From assembly GCA_046347945.1 (NCBI GenBank), contig JAXMFB010000013.1, forward strand, positions 1-64,000: 64,000 nucleotides of DNA, read 5' to 3'. Made by a program: the position numbers and the translations under genes. The notes under the pieces were generated by a model. That model saw nothing but the letters and a program-made list of their open reading frames with translations. It was not told the origin of the DNA and ran no database searches. This document shows positions 26,615 to 35,197 of this stretch, piece after piece (position 1 is the first letter of the stretch; every line of letters starts with the position of its first letter). Origin of the DNA: Zeimonas sp046347945 (lineage in GTDB: Bacteria > Pseudomonadota > Gammaproteobacteria > Burkholderiales > Burkholderiaceae_E).

Positions 26615-27364
26615 ATGCAAAGGGTTCTCGCCGCGTTCGGCCGCGCCGTCGTCAGCCAGTTGCACCCGAAGATGCTCGCGCTGCTCGTGGTGCCGTTCGT
26701 GCTCGCGATCGTCTTCTGGGTGCTCACCGCGTGGCTCGTCTGGACGCCGCTCACCGGCTGGCTGCAGGGCTGGATGTTCGACGGTGGCTTCATGGCGCGC
26801 GTCGACGGCTGGGCGGCCCGCTACGGCCTCGTCGGCCTGCGCGACTGGATTCCCGCACTGGTCGCGCTGCTGTTCGTGGTGCCGGTGATGTTCGCGACCG
26901 CCGTCGTGCTGATCGCGGTCTTCGCGATGCCGGCGGTCGTGCGCCACCTCGGCGGCGGCGCGTATCGCGACGTCGAGCGGCTGGGCTCGATGGCGGTGGC
27001 CGCGAGCGTCTGGAACGCGGTGTCGTCGTCGCTGCTGTTCGTCGCCGGCTACCTGGTGTCGCTGCCGCTGTGGCTGATTCCGCCGCTGGCGCTCGTCGTG
27101 CCCTGGCTGTGCTGGAGCTGGCTCACCGCGCGAGTGATGCGCTTCGACAGCCTCGTCGAGCACGCGAGCCCCGCCGAGCGCCGCGCCGCGATTTCGACCC
27201 GGCGCGGCGAATACTTCGTGCTCGCGCTGCTGGTCACCGCGCTGAACTACGTGCCGCCGCTGTTCCTGGTCACGCCGGTGCTGTCGGCGCTGGCGTTCTG
27301 TCACTACTCGCTCGCCGTGCTGCGCGAGCAGCGCGCGGCGCGGCCGCCGGCGGCTCTCGCGTGA
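26615..27364 (+). CDS. EI24 / CysZ-like inner membrane protein
   Basis: The 249-residue product is mostly hydrophobic, with about five to six membrane segments (LALLVVPFVLAIVFWVLTAW, ALVALLFVVPVMFATAVVLI, LFVAGYLVSLPLWLIPPLAL). The polar motif following, with RRGEYFVLALLVTALNYVPP, fits the EI24 domain family (PF07264), which includes the sulphate transporter CysZ. The role here is unknown. TATCAT at 26603-26608 lies 6 bases before the ATG without a Shine-Dalgarno sequence, pointing to a leaderless transcript. The last four bases overlap the next gene. Confidence 0.85.
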   Translation: MQRVLAAFGRAVVSQLHPKMLALLVVPFVLAIVFWVLTAWLVWTPLTGWLQGWMFDGGFMARVDGWAARYGLVGLRDWIPALVALLFVVPVMFATAVVLIAVFAMPAVVRHLGGGAYRDVERLGSMAVAASVWNAVSSSLLFVAGYLVSLPLWLIPPLALVVPWLCWSWLTARVMRFDSLVEHASPAERRAAISTRRGEYFVLALLVTALNYVPPLFLVTPVLSALAFCHYSLAVLREQRAARPPAALA

Positions 27365-28140
27365 ACTTCGGGCTGATCATCGTCGGCGACGAGATCCTGT
27401 CGGGCAAGCGGCAGGACAAGCACTTCGCGCGCGTCGTCGAGATGCTGGGCGGGCGCGGCCTGCGGCTGTCGTGGGCGATCTACCTCGGCGACGATCGCGA
27501 GCGCCTCACCGCCGAGCTGGCACGCAGCTTCGCCTCGGGCGATGCGGTGTTCTGCTGCGGCGGCATCGGCGCGACACCCGACGATCACACCCGCCAGGCC
27601 GCCGCCGCGGCGCTCGGCGTCGAACTCGCGCTGCACCCCGAAGCGGCCCGGCTCATCGCCGAGCGCACCGCGGAGATGGCGAGCGAGGGGCGCGGCAGCG
27701 CCGACATGTCGCTGCCCGAGAACCGGCTGCGGCTCAGGATGGGCGAGTTTCCGGCCGGCGCCGAGATCGTGCCCAATCCGTTCAACCGCATTCCCGGCTT
27801 CTCGATCCGCAACCACTTCTTCGTTCCCGGCTTCCCGGTGATGGCGTGGCCGATGATCGAGTCGGTACTCGACGTCCGCTTCGCACACCTGTTCCACCGC
27901 GACCGGCTGGCCGAGCGCTCGTTCCTCGTCTACGGGCTGGCCGAGTCGACGGCGACGCCGCTGATGGAGGAGATCGAGCGCGGTTTTCCCGACATCAAGG
28001 TGTTCAGCCTGCCGTCGATGGGCGAGGACGGCGTGCGCCGCCACATCGAGCTCGGCGTGAAGGGGCCGGCTGCGCTGGTCGATCCCGCGTACGCGCGGCT
28101 CGAGGCAGGCGCGCGCGAGTTGGGCGGCGAGATTCGCTGA
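27361..28140 (+). CDS. Stand-alone molybdopterin-binding domain protein (CinA N-terminal type)
   Basis: The 259-residue product starts at a GTG overlapping the previous stop (GTGA). It has the MoaB/MogA/CinA-N fold signature: LIIVGDEILSGKRQDKH at the start, CGGIGATPDDHTRQAAAAAL at about 61-80 and FNRIPGFSI. The C-terminal nicotinamide-nucleotide amidase domain of full CinA is absent. In this family such short forms are annotated only as molybdopterin-binding or competence/damage-inducible homologues. Role not established. Confidence 0.88.
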   Translation: MNFGLIIVGDEILSGKRQDKHFARVVEMLGGRGLRLSWAIYLGDDRERLTAELARSFASGDAVFCCGGIGATPDDHTRQAAAAALGVELALHPEAARLIAERTAEMASEGRGSADMSLPENRLRLRMGEFPAGAEIVPNPFNRIPGFSIRNHFFVPGFPVMAWPMIESVLDVRFAHLFHRDRLAERSFLVYGLAESTATPLMEEIERGFPDIKVFSLPSMGEDGVRRHIELGVKGPAALVDPAYARLEAGARELGGEIR

Positions 28141-28175
28141 GGCCGCGCGCCGGCCGCATTCACCGGGAGATCACG

Positions 28176-31100
28176 ATGAACGCACCGGCCGCACCGGTCC
28201 TCCGCCAGGTCTCGCTCGACGACCGCTACGACGCGACGGAGGGCCTCGTCTACCTGACCGGTACGCAGGCGCTGGTGCGCCTGCCGCTGATGCAGCGCCA
28301 GCGCGACCTCGCGGCGGGGCTGAACACCGCGGGCTACATCTCGGGCTACCGGGGCTCGCCGGTCGGCGGCTACGACCAGGCGCTGTGGAAGGCGAAGCGC
28401 CAGCTCGACGCGCACCACGTACGCTTCGTGCCGGGGCTGAACGAAGACCTTGCCGCGACCGCGATCTGGGGCACGCAGCAGCTGAACGCCTTCCCCGGCG
28501 CGAAATACGACGGCGTGTTCGGCATCTGGTACGGCAAGGGCCCGGGCGTCGATCGCAGCGGCGATGCGCTGCGCCACGCGAACCAGGCGGGCAGCTCGAA
28601 GCACGGCGGCGTGGTTGCGGTGGCCGGCGACGACCACGGCGCGAAGTCGTCGACGATGGCCGCGCAGACCGACTTCGTCTTCCAGGCGGTGGGCATGCCG
28701 GTGCTGGCGCCGGCCACCGTGCAGGACTATCTCGACCACGGGCTGCACGGCTTCGCGATGTCGCGCTTCTCGGGCCTGTGGGTCGGCCTGAAGGCAGTCA
28801 CCGACACGATCGAGACCGGCGGCATCGTCGACGTGTCGCCGGGGCGCCTGAACCTCGTGCTGCCCGAGGGCGTGGCGATTCCGCCCGGCGGGCTGAACCT
28901 GCGCTGGCCCGAGGGCTCGTTCCTGCAGCTCGAGGAGCGGCTCACGCGCTGGAAGCTGCCGGCGGCGATCGCCTACGCGCGGGCCAACCGGCTCGACCAC
29001 CACGCGTTCGGACGCCGCGACGGCGAGCCGGCGCGGCTGGGCATCGTGAGCACCGGAAAGAGCTGGCTCGACGTCATGCAGGCGCTGGCCGACCTGGGCC
29101 TCGACGACACGGCGGCGCGCGCGGCGGGCGTCAAGGTCTGGCGCGTCGCGATGCCGTGGCCGCTCGAGCCGGAGGGTCTGCGCGGGTTCGCGCAGGACTG
29201 CGAGGAGCTGCTGGTCGTCGAGGAAAAGCGCGCGCTGATCGAGTCGCAGCTCAAGGAAGCCTTGTACCCGCTCGCCGAGCGTCCGCGCGTGGTCGGCAAG
29301 GCCGACGAGCGAGGCGCCGCGCTGGTGCCCGATTACGGCGAGGTCTCGCCCGCGTCGTGCGCGCGGCTGATCGCGGGTCGCCTGAAGCGATGGGCGGGCC
29401 GTCCCGACGACGCGCGCGGTGCGCTGCCGGCGGAGCTGCTCGCGCGCATCGACGCGCAGCTCGCGCGCCTCGATGCGAAGGAGCGCGGCGCGGCGAAGTC
29501 GTTCGAGACGATCGAGCGCATCCCGTACTTCTGTTCCGGCTGTCCGCACAACACGTCGACCCGCGTGCCCGAGGGCTCGCGGGCACTCGCCGGCATCGGC
29601 TGCCACACGATGGCGATGTGGATGGGGCGCTCGACGGCCACCTTCACGCACATGGGCGGCGAGGGCATGACCTGGGTCGGGCAGGCGCCGTTCAGCGAGA
29701 CGAGGCACGTGTTCCAGAACCTCGGCGACGGCACGTACTTCCACTCGGGGTCGCTCGCGATCCGCCACGCGGTCGCGACGAAGACGCCGATCACCTACAA
29801 GATCCTGTTCAACGACGCGGTCGCGATGACCGGCGGCCAGAAACACGACGGGCAGCTCACGCCGCGGATGATCGCGCAGCAGGTGCGCGCCGAGGGCGTC
29901 GGCAAGGTGGTCGTCGTCACCGACGAGCCCGACAAGTACCCGTCGGGCTATTTCGACGCCGACGTGACCGTGCACCACCGCAGCCGGCTCGACGAGGTGC
30001 AGCGCGAACTGCGCGACTACCCGGACGTGTCGGTGCTGATCTACGACCAGACCTGCGCGGCCGAGAAACGCCGCCGCCGCAAGCGCGCCGAGTTTCCCGA
30101 CCCGCCGCGCCGCGCGTTCATCAACGAGGCGGTCTGCGAGGGCTGCGGCGACTGCGGCGTGAAGTCGAACTGCGTGTCGATCGAGCCGGTCGAGACCGAG
30201 TTCGGCCGCAAGCGCGCGATCAACCAGTCGTCGTGCAACAAGGACTTCTCCTGCGTCGAGGGCTTCTGCCCGAGCTTCGTCACCGTGCACGGCGGGCGGC
30301 TGCGCCGCAAGGCGGCGTCGCCCAGGGCGTCGCTGCCGGCGGCCGGCGAGCTGCCCGTGCCGGACCTGCCGGCGATCCGCGGCAGCTACGGCCTGCTGGT
30401 CGCCGGCATCGGCGGCACCGGCGTGGTCACGATCGGGCAGCTGCTCGGCATGGCCGCGCACCTCGAAGGCAAGGGCGTGACGGTGCTCGACGTGACCGGG
30501 CTCGCGCAGAAGAACGGCGCCGTGATGAGCTTCGTGCGCCTCGCCGAGCCGGGCGAGCCGCTGTACGCGCCGCGCATCGGCACGGCGGCGGCCGACGCGG
30601 TGCTCGGCTGCGACGTGGTGGTCACCGCGGGCCGCGAAGCGCTCGCGCGGATGGACGCGGCGCGCACGCGGGTGGTCGCCAACGTCGCGAGCACGCCGAC
30701 CGCCGACTTCACGCGCAACCCCGAATGGAAGTTCCCGCTGGGCGGCATGGAGGCCGCGATCGTCGATGCGGTCGGCGAAGACCGCGCCTGGTTCGTCGAC
30801 GGCACGCGGCTCGCCACCGCGTTGCTCGGCGACGCGATCGCGGCGAACCTCTTCATGCTGGGCTTCGCCTGGCGGCGCGGGCTGGTGCCGGTGTCGGCCG
30901 CGGCGATCGAGCGCGCGATCGAACTGAACGACGTGGCGATCGAGCAGAACAAGGCCGCGTTCGCGTGGGGCCGCGTCGCGGCGGTCGACCCGGCGCGCGT
31001 CGAGGCGGCGGTCGAGCCCGCGGGCGCGCCGCCGGTGTCGCGCAGGTTGTCGGCTTCGCTGGACGAGATCGTCGCGCGGCGCGTCGACGAACTGGCCGAG

Positions 31101-31712
31101 TACCAGGACGAGCGCTACGCCCGCCGCTACGCGGCCCTGGTCGAGCGGGTCGGGGCCGCCGAGCGCGCGCTGGTCGGCGACGCGAAGCCCGCATTCACCG
31201 AGGCGGTGGCGCGCAACCTGTTCAGGCTGATGGCGTACAAGGACGAGTACGAGGTGGCGCGCCTGTACACCAGCGGCGCGTTCCTCGCGCGCCTGAACGA
31301 GCGCTTCGAGGGCGACTTCCGACTGGGCTTGCACCTCGCGCCGCCGCTGCTGGCGCGGCGAAACGCGAAGGGCGAACTCGTCAAGCGCGAGTACGGCCCC
31401 TGGATGTTCAAGGCGTTCGCGCTGCTTGCGCGGCTGCGCCGCCTGCGCGGCACCGCGTTCGATCCGTTCGGCCGCAGCGCCGAGCGCCGGATGGAACGAA
31501 GGCTGATCACCGACTACGAGGCCGACGTCGAGCGGCTGCTCGCTGCGCTCGACGCGCGCCGGCTGCCGCTGGCCACGCAGATCGCGTCGATCCCCGAGGA
31601 GATTCGCGGGTTCGGGCACGTGAAGGAGCGCAACCTGAAGGCGGCCCTGGCGCGCCGGCAGGAGCTGCTCGACGAGTACTTCGCGACGCGCGAGGCCGTC
31701 GCCGCGCATTGA
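28176..31712 (+). CDS. Fused indolepyruvate ferredoxin oxidoreductase (IorA-IorB type)
   Basis: This thiamine-diphosphate enzyme oxidatively decarboxylates aryl (indole)pyruvates from aromatic amino acid breakdown. The ATG at 28176 has GGGAGA upstream. The 1178-residue chain has N-terminal pyrimidine-binding and TPP domains (GSPVGGYDQALWKAK; HMGGEGMTWVG near 490). A 4Fe-4S region follows at about 654-700 (CEGCGDCGVKSNC, then CNKDFSCVEGFC). The gamma-type domain begins near 725 (LLVAGIGGTGVVTIGQLLGM), and the last 300 residues are a further C-terminal region. The single-chain form of about 1150-1200 residues is normal in proteobacteria. Confidence 0.95.
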   Translation: MNAPAAPVLRQVSLDDRYDATEGLVYLTGTQALVRLPLMQRQRDLAAGLNTAGYISGYRGSPVGGYDQALWKAKRQLDAHHVRFVPGLNEDLAATAIWGTQQLNAFPGAKYDGVFGIWYGKGPGVDRSGDALRHANQAGSSKHGGVVAVAGDDHGAKSSTMAAQTDFVFQAVGMPVLAPATVQDYLDHGLHGFAMSRFSGLWVGLKAVTDTIETGGIVDVSPGRLNLVLPEGVAIPPGGLNLRWPEGSFLQLEERLTRWKLPAAIAYARANRLDHHAFGRRDGEPARLGIVSTGKSWLDVMQALADLGLDDTAARAAGVKVWRVAMPWPLEPEGLRGFAQDCEELLVVEEKRALIESQLKEALYPLAERPRVVGKADERGAALVPDYGEVSPASCARLIAGRLKRWAGRPDDARGALPAELLARIDAQLARLDAKERGAAKSFETIERIPYFCSGCPHNTSTRVPEGSRALAGIGCHTMAMWMGRSTATFTHMGGEGMTWVGQAPFSETRHVFQNLGDGTYFHSGSLAIRHAVATKTPITYKILFNDAVAMTGGQKHDGQLTPRMIAQQVRAEGVGKVVVVTDEPDKYPSGYFDADVTVHHRSRLDEVQRELRDYPDVSVLIYDQTCAAEKRRRRKRAEFPDPPRRAFINEAVCEGCGDCGVKSNCVSIEPVETEFGRKRAINQSSCNKDFSCVEGFCPSFVTVHGGRLRRKAASPRASLPAAGELPVPDLPAIRGSYGLLVAGIGGTGVVTIGQLLGMAAHLEGKGVTVLDVTGLAQKNGAVMSFVRLAEPGEPLYAPRIGTAAADAVLGCDVVVTAGREALARMDAARTRVVANVASTPTADFTRNPEWKFPLGGMEAAIVDAVGEDRAWFVDGTRLATALLGDAIAANLFMLGFAWRRGLVPVSAAAIERAIELNDVAIEQNKAAFAWGRVAAVDPARVEAAVEPAGAPPVSRRLSASLDEIVARRVDELAEYQDERYARRYAALVERVGAAERALVGDAKPAFTEAVARNLFRLMAYKDEYEVARLYTSGAFLARLNERFEGDFRLGLHLAPPLLARRNAKGELVKREYGPWMFKAFALLARLRRLRGTAFDPFGRSAERRMERRLITDYEADVERLLAALDARRLPLATQIASIPEEIRGFGHVKERNLKAALARRQELLDEYFATREAVAAH

Positions 31713-31723
31713 GCGCCCGAAAC

Positions 31724-31750
31724 GAAAAAGCCCGGCCTTTCGACCGGGCT
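31724..31750 (-). terminator. Rho-independent terminator of the phasin gene
   Basis: On the minus strand, AGCCCGG pairs with CCGGGCT around a short loop and is followed by a run of five to six T. The polarity fits only leftward transcription, from the phasin gene ending at 31816. There is no T run on the plus strand, so it is not expected to stop iorAB transcription efficiently. Confidence 0.85.
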
Positions 31751-31815
31751 CGGGTCCCGCGGCAGCGAGGAGGAAGAGGGGGCCGCCGCGGAACCGGGGG
31801 AGCGGGCAAGCGCGC

Positions 31816-32355
31816 TCAGGCGGCCTTGCGCGAGCGGCCGGCGGCGGTCGACTTCGCGGCGGCGGCCATGTTGGCCTCGGCCACTTCGACGGCCTGCTTG
31901 GTCGCCTTGCTGACCTGGTCGAACGCGGAGTTCGCGGCCGAGACGGCCTGCTTAACCAGCGTCACGACGCCTTCGGTGCCGGCCGGCGCGTTCTTCGCCA
32001 GCGCGTCGATCGCGGCGTAGAGCTGCTTGTTGCTCTCGGCGAACTGCTTCTCGAACAGCTTCGCGAGTTCGGTGCCGGTCTCGTTGGCGATCTCGTAGAC
32101 GTGCTTGTAGTAGGCGGTGACCTTGTCGGTCGCCGGCTGCACCGAGCCGGTCGCCATGTCGGCGAGCTGCTTGGCGTCCTTGACTTCGGTCATCGACTTC
32201 AGCGCGTCGGTCGACTCGTCGATCGAGGCCTTGGCGGCCTGGACGTTCAGCGCGGCAAGCCGCTCGAAACCTTCGATCGAGGTGATCGTGGCGGTCTGGA
32301 AGACTTCCAGCGCGGTTTTCTGGATCTGCAGGAACTGTTCGGGGGTGGTGACCAT
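31816..32355 (-). CDS. phaP: Phasin family protein (PHA granule-associated)
   Basis: Phasins coat polyhydroxyalkanoate granules and control their number and size. The start at 32355 has GGAGAA 6 bases upstream and gives 179 residues. The sequence begins MVTTPEQFLQIQKTALEVFQ, the usual phasin entry helix, and is nearly all amphipathic helix. A Lys/Arg/Ala-rich tail (AAAAKSTAAGRSRKAA) ends it. It is monocistronic with its own terminator, and upstream repeats may bind a regulator. No PHA synthase gene lies in the window. Confidence 0.95.
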   Translation of the reverse strand: MVTTPEQFLQIQKTALEVFQTATITSIEGFERLAALNVQAAKASIDESTDALKSMTEVKDAKQLADMATGSVQPATDKVTAYYKHVYEIANETGTELAKLFEKQFAESNKQLYAAIDALAKNAPAGTEGVVTLVKQAVSAANSAFDQVSKATKQAVEVAEANMAAAAKSTAAGRSRKAA

Positions 32356-32408
32356 GTCGATTCTCCGTGACCGTGTAGGGGACTGGGCTGGGAACGCTCT
32401 GCGCATCG

Positions 32409-32424
32409 ATTTGTGCATCGCAAC
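32409..32424. promoter_or_regulatory. PhaR-like operator candidate 1 upstream of the phasin gene
   Basis: TTGTGCATCGCAACAA is an imperfect palindrome (TTGT-GC at one end, GC-ACAA-like at the other) 54 bases upstream of the phasin start. The right half TCGCAACAA is repeated exactly in the second site 58 bases further on. PhaR repressors of phasin genes are known to bind GC-containing palindromes with TTG/CAA ends. Assignment to PhaR is inference. Confidence 0.4.
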
Positions 32425-32466
32425 AATCCGGATTTTAGGGCCAGCCCGGCCGAAGTCAAGAACTTT

Positions 32467-32483
32467 TTGATGCGTCGCAACAA
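32467..32483. promoter_or_regulatory. PhaR-like operator candidate 2 upstream of the phasin gene
   Basis: TTGATGCGTCGCAACAA shares TCGCAACAA and the TTG start with site 1. The two lie about 58 bases apart in the 305-base gap between the phasin gene and the rightward thioesterase gene. The rest of that gap holds no coding frame that could be supported. Confidence 0.35.
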
Positions 32484-32660
32484 TTCATCTCGAGGCCCGG
32501 CGGCCTCCGCTCTTAACGCATTGATCCGGAACGGAAAAAAGCATCGAAACAAAGAGGGTGGCGGCTGACGGCCCGTGCAAGGAAGGACGGGTGGGAACCG
32601 GCGTCTCTTATCATTGCCGGCGGTTGCCAGGCAGCGCGCCGCCGACACGGAGACGAGACG

Positions 32661-33161
32661 ATGACCAAACCCGGGGCCCAGCACGACGCAGGCGCGCCAC
32701 CGACGGGACGCGGCAGCGCGGGCGAGGCGCCGCGCCCGCAGCCGCTCGCGCGCAGCGCGTTCCGTCACTTCCTTCCGATCACGACCCGCTGGATGGACAA
32801 CGACGTCTACGGGCACGTGAACAACGTCGTCTACTACGCGTACTTCGACACCGTGGTGAACCGCTACCTGATCGAGCGCGGCGTGCTCGACATCCATCGC
32901 GGCGCGGTGATCGGCCTGGTCGTCGAGACCGGCTGCCACTACTTCGCGCCGCTGGCCTTTCCCGAGACGGTTCATGCGGGGCTGCGCGTCATGCGGCTGG
33001 GCACGAGCAGCGTGCGCTACGAGGTCGCGCTCTTCGGTGGCGACGCGCCGCTGGCAGCGGCGCAGGGCCATTTCGTGCATGTCTACGTGGATCGCGAGAC
33101 TCGGCGTCCCGCGGCGCTGCCGTCGCCGCTGCGCACGGCGTTGCAGGACCTGGCGGCCTGA
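32661..33161 (+). CDS. Acyl-CoA thioesterase, hotdog fold (4HBT/YbgC-like)
   Basis: The 166-residue product has an N-terminal Pro/Gly/Ala-rich extension (about 1-30) and then a hotdog thioesterase domain. The signature TTRWMDNDVYGHVNNVVYYA (about 41-60) contains the catalytic aspartate in the D-x-x-G-H-V-N-N arrangement of 4-hydroxybenzoyl-CoA thioesterase relatives. Substrate is not predictable. GAGACG precedes the ATG, and the next gene starts 6 bases after the stop, so they are co-transcribed. Confidence 0.9.
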   Translation: MTKPGAQHDAGAPPTGRGSAGEAPRPQPLARSAFRHFLPITTRWMDNDVYGHVNNVVYYAYFDTVVNRYLIERGVLDIHRGAVIGLVVETGCHYFAPLAFPETVHAGLRVMRLGTSSVRYEVALFGGDAPLAAAQGHFVHVYVDRETRRPAALPSPLRTALQDLAA

Positions 33162-33166
33162 CGCCG

Positions 33167-33865
33167 ATGCGCTATCCGTACAGCCACCGCCACGTCGACG
33201 ATGCGATCCTGTCGCGCCATTCGGTTCGTTCGTTCCTCGACCGGCCGGTGCCGCGCGAAGTCGTCGAGGACATCCTCGACGTGGCGCGGCGCGCACCCTC
33301 GGGCACCAACACGCAGCCGTGGAAGGTCTGCGTGCTCACCGGCGAGGCCCGGCAACACGTGACCCGCCGCATCCTCGAGGCGTTCGACGAGCCGGCGCAC
33401 GACGCGAGCCACGTCGCCGAGTACCGCTACTATCCGATCGAGTGGACCTCGCCTTACCTGGAGCGTCGCCGCAAGGTCGGCTGGGACCTGTATGGCCTGC
33501 TCGGCATCGCCCGCGGCGACAAGGCGCGGATGCACGCGCAGCACGCGCGCAATTTCGCGTTCTTCGGTGCGCCCGTCGGGATGATCTTCAGCATCGACCG
33601 CTCGCTCGAGCGGGGCAGCTGGCTCGACTACGGCATGTTCCTGCAGAACGTGATGGTCGCGGCGCGCGCCCGCGGACTCGACACCTGCCCGCAGGCGGCG
33701 TTCGCGCCGTACCACCGGATCATCGCCGAAGCACTGCGACTGCCGGACGGCGAGATGGTGGTCTGCGGGATGTCGCTCGGCTACGCCGACCCGGCGGCGC
33801 CCGAGAACCGGCTTCGCACCGAGCGCGAGGGCGTCGCGGGATTCGCACGGTTCGAAGGCTGGTAG
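33167..33865 (+). CDS. Nitroreductase family flavoprotein
   Basis: FMN-dependent NAD(P)H oxidoreductase family. The 232-residue product shows the FMN-binding start RHSVRSFLDRPVPREVVEDI, the core segment ARRAPSGTNTQPWKV (about 43-57) and the late MSLGYADP motif with glycine-rich turn. Residues binding the flavin phosphate (R and S near the start, R-like at the end) are in place. Substrate unknown; related enzymes reduce nitroaromatics, quinones or enones. It is probably expressed together with the preceding thioesterase. Confidence 0.92.
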   Translation: MRYPYSHRHVDDAILSRHSVRSFLDRPVPREVVEDILDVARRAPSGTNTQPWKVCVLTGEARQHVTRRILEAFDEPAHDASHVAEYRYYPIEWTSPYLERRRKVGWDLYGLLGIARGDKARMHAQHARNFAFFGAPVGMIFSIDRSLERGSWLDYGMFLQNVMVAARARGLDTCPQAAFAPYHRIIAEALRLPDGEMVVCGMSLGYADPAAPENRLRTEREGVAGFARFEGW

Positions 33866-34015
33866 CGCGCGGGTGAGCCCGCCTGTCGCAAAAAAGCGAC
33901 CGATCATCGAGAATTCGCGTGAGAGACCTCACGTAAGCAACTCTATTTCCGTAGTTTTTCGTTACCATCCGTGGCAACCTGCCAACAATTTCCGCTCGCG
34001 AAGGGGAATGCGACG

Positions 34016-35197
34016 ATGACTTGCCTGTGCTCGAACGGGTTTTCGCGCTTCGGTGCGTCGCTGATCCTCTGTGTCGCGTTCCTGGGTCTGTGCTGGCCAG
34101 TGGCCGATGCGTCGGCGCGCGAGCCCTCGACGCAGGCCAAGCGGGCAGCGGTCACGAAAGCCAAGGCGAAGCCCGCTGCGTCGGCGCGGCGCGGCAGTGC
34201 CGGGAAGGCCCGGTCGGTCTCGGCCGGCAAGGGCGTCAAGCGTGCCAGCTACACGGTCTCGCGCAAGGGCGTCGCCGTGGCGCACCCGGCCAAGCGCAGT
34301 GCGGCGTCCGCGAACATCCGCCCTGCCGATCCGCAGCGCCCGTCGCTCGGCCACGCGATCGGGCTGCACGCGGTCAACGATCCGCTGTCGCTGCAGTCGG
34401 CGGTCGCGCTGGTGGTCGACCAGGACACCGGCGAGGTGCTGTTCGACAAGAACTCGCAGGCGGTGCTGCCGATCGCGTCGATCAGCAAGCTGATGACGGC
34501 CATGGTCGTGCTCGACGCGCAGCTGCCGATGTCCGAGATGCTCGAGATCTCCGAAGCCGACGTCGACACCGAGCGCAACACCCGCTCGAGGCTCTCCACC
34601 GGCACGCGCCTGTCGCGCGGCGAGCTGTTGCAGCTCGCGCTGATGTCGTCCGAGAACCGCGCCGCACATGCGCTGGGCCGCAACTACCCGGGCGGGATGC
34701 CGGCGTTCGTCGAGCAGATGAACCGCAAGGCGCGCGAGATCGGCATGAGCAGCTCGAGCTTCATCGAGCCCACGGGCCTGTCCAGCCAGAACGTGTCGAA
34801 CGCGCGCGATCTCGCCACGCTGGTGCGCACCGCGTCGAAGTATCCGGTGATCCGCGAGTACTCGACGGCGAGCGCGCTCACCGTCGACACCGGCTATCGC
34901 ACGGTGAGCTACCGGAACACGAATCGCCTGGTCGGCAACCCCGACTGGGACATCGAACTGCAGAAGACGGGCTACATCTCGGAGGCGGGCAACTGCGTCG
35001 TGATGCAGACGCGCATCGACGGGCGCCCGGTCGTGCTCGTGCTGCTCGACGCGCAGGCGCGGATGGCGCGGGTGGGCGACGCGCAGCGCATCCGCCACTG
35101 GCTCGAGCGCGCCACGCGCGCGGGCGTCGACGTCGGCGGAACGGGCGCGCACAAGGTCAGCGCGCAGCGCGCGCTTCAGGCTTCGCGCGACTCGTAG
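34016..35197 (+). CDS. D-alanyl-D-alanine carboxypeptidase/endopeptidase (PBP7/DacA type)
   Basis: Periplasmic penicillin-binding protein that trims peptidoglycan. AAGGGGA lies upstream of the chosen ATG at 34016, giving 393 residues. Seen: signal peptide (LILCVAFLGLCWPVADASA, about 16-34), a long basic Lys/Ala/Arg linker (about 41-110), then the catalytic triad motifs SISK (155-158), SEN (212-214) and KTG (317-319). Size and motifs fit PbpG/DacA-like S11 peptidases. The last 22 bases overlap the convergent iclR gene. Confidence 0.93.
   Translation: MTCLCSNGFSRFGASLILCVAFLGLCWPVADASAREPSTQAKRAAVTKAKAKPAASARRGSAGKARSVSAGKGVKRASYTVSRKGVAVAHPAKRSAASANIRPADPQRPSLGHAIGLHAVNDPLSLQSAVALVVDQDTGEVLFDKNSQAVLPIASISKLMTAMVVLDAQLPMSEMLEISEADVDTERNTRSRLSTGTRLSRGELLQLALMSSENRAAHALGRNYPGGMPAFVEQMNRKAREIGMSSSSFIEPTGLSSQNVSNARDLATLVRTASKYPVIREYSTASALTVDTGYRTVSYRNTNRLVGNPDWDIELQKTGYISEAGNCVVMQTRIDGRPVVLVLLDAQARMARVGDAQRIRHWLERATRAGVDVGGTGAHKVSAQRALQASRDS

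Noticed and set aside
27930..31709. An open minus-strand frame of 1259 codons across the IorAB fusion gene
   Set aside because: Same reason: complement of a clear gene, no ribosome-binding site and no recognisable domain.
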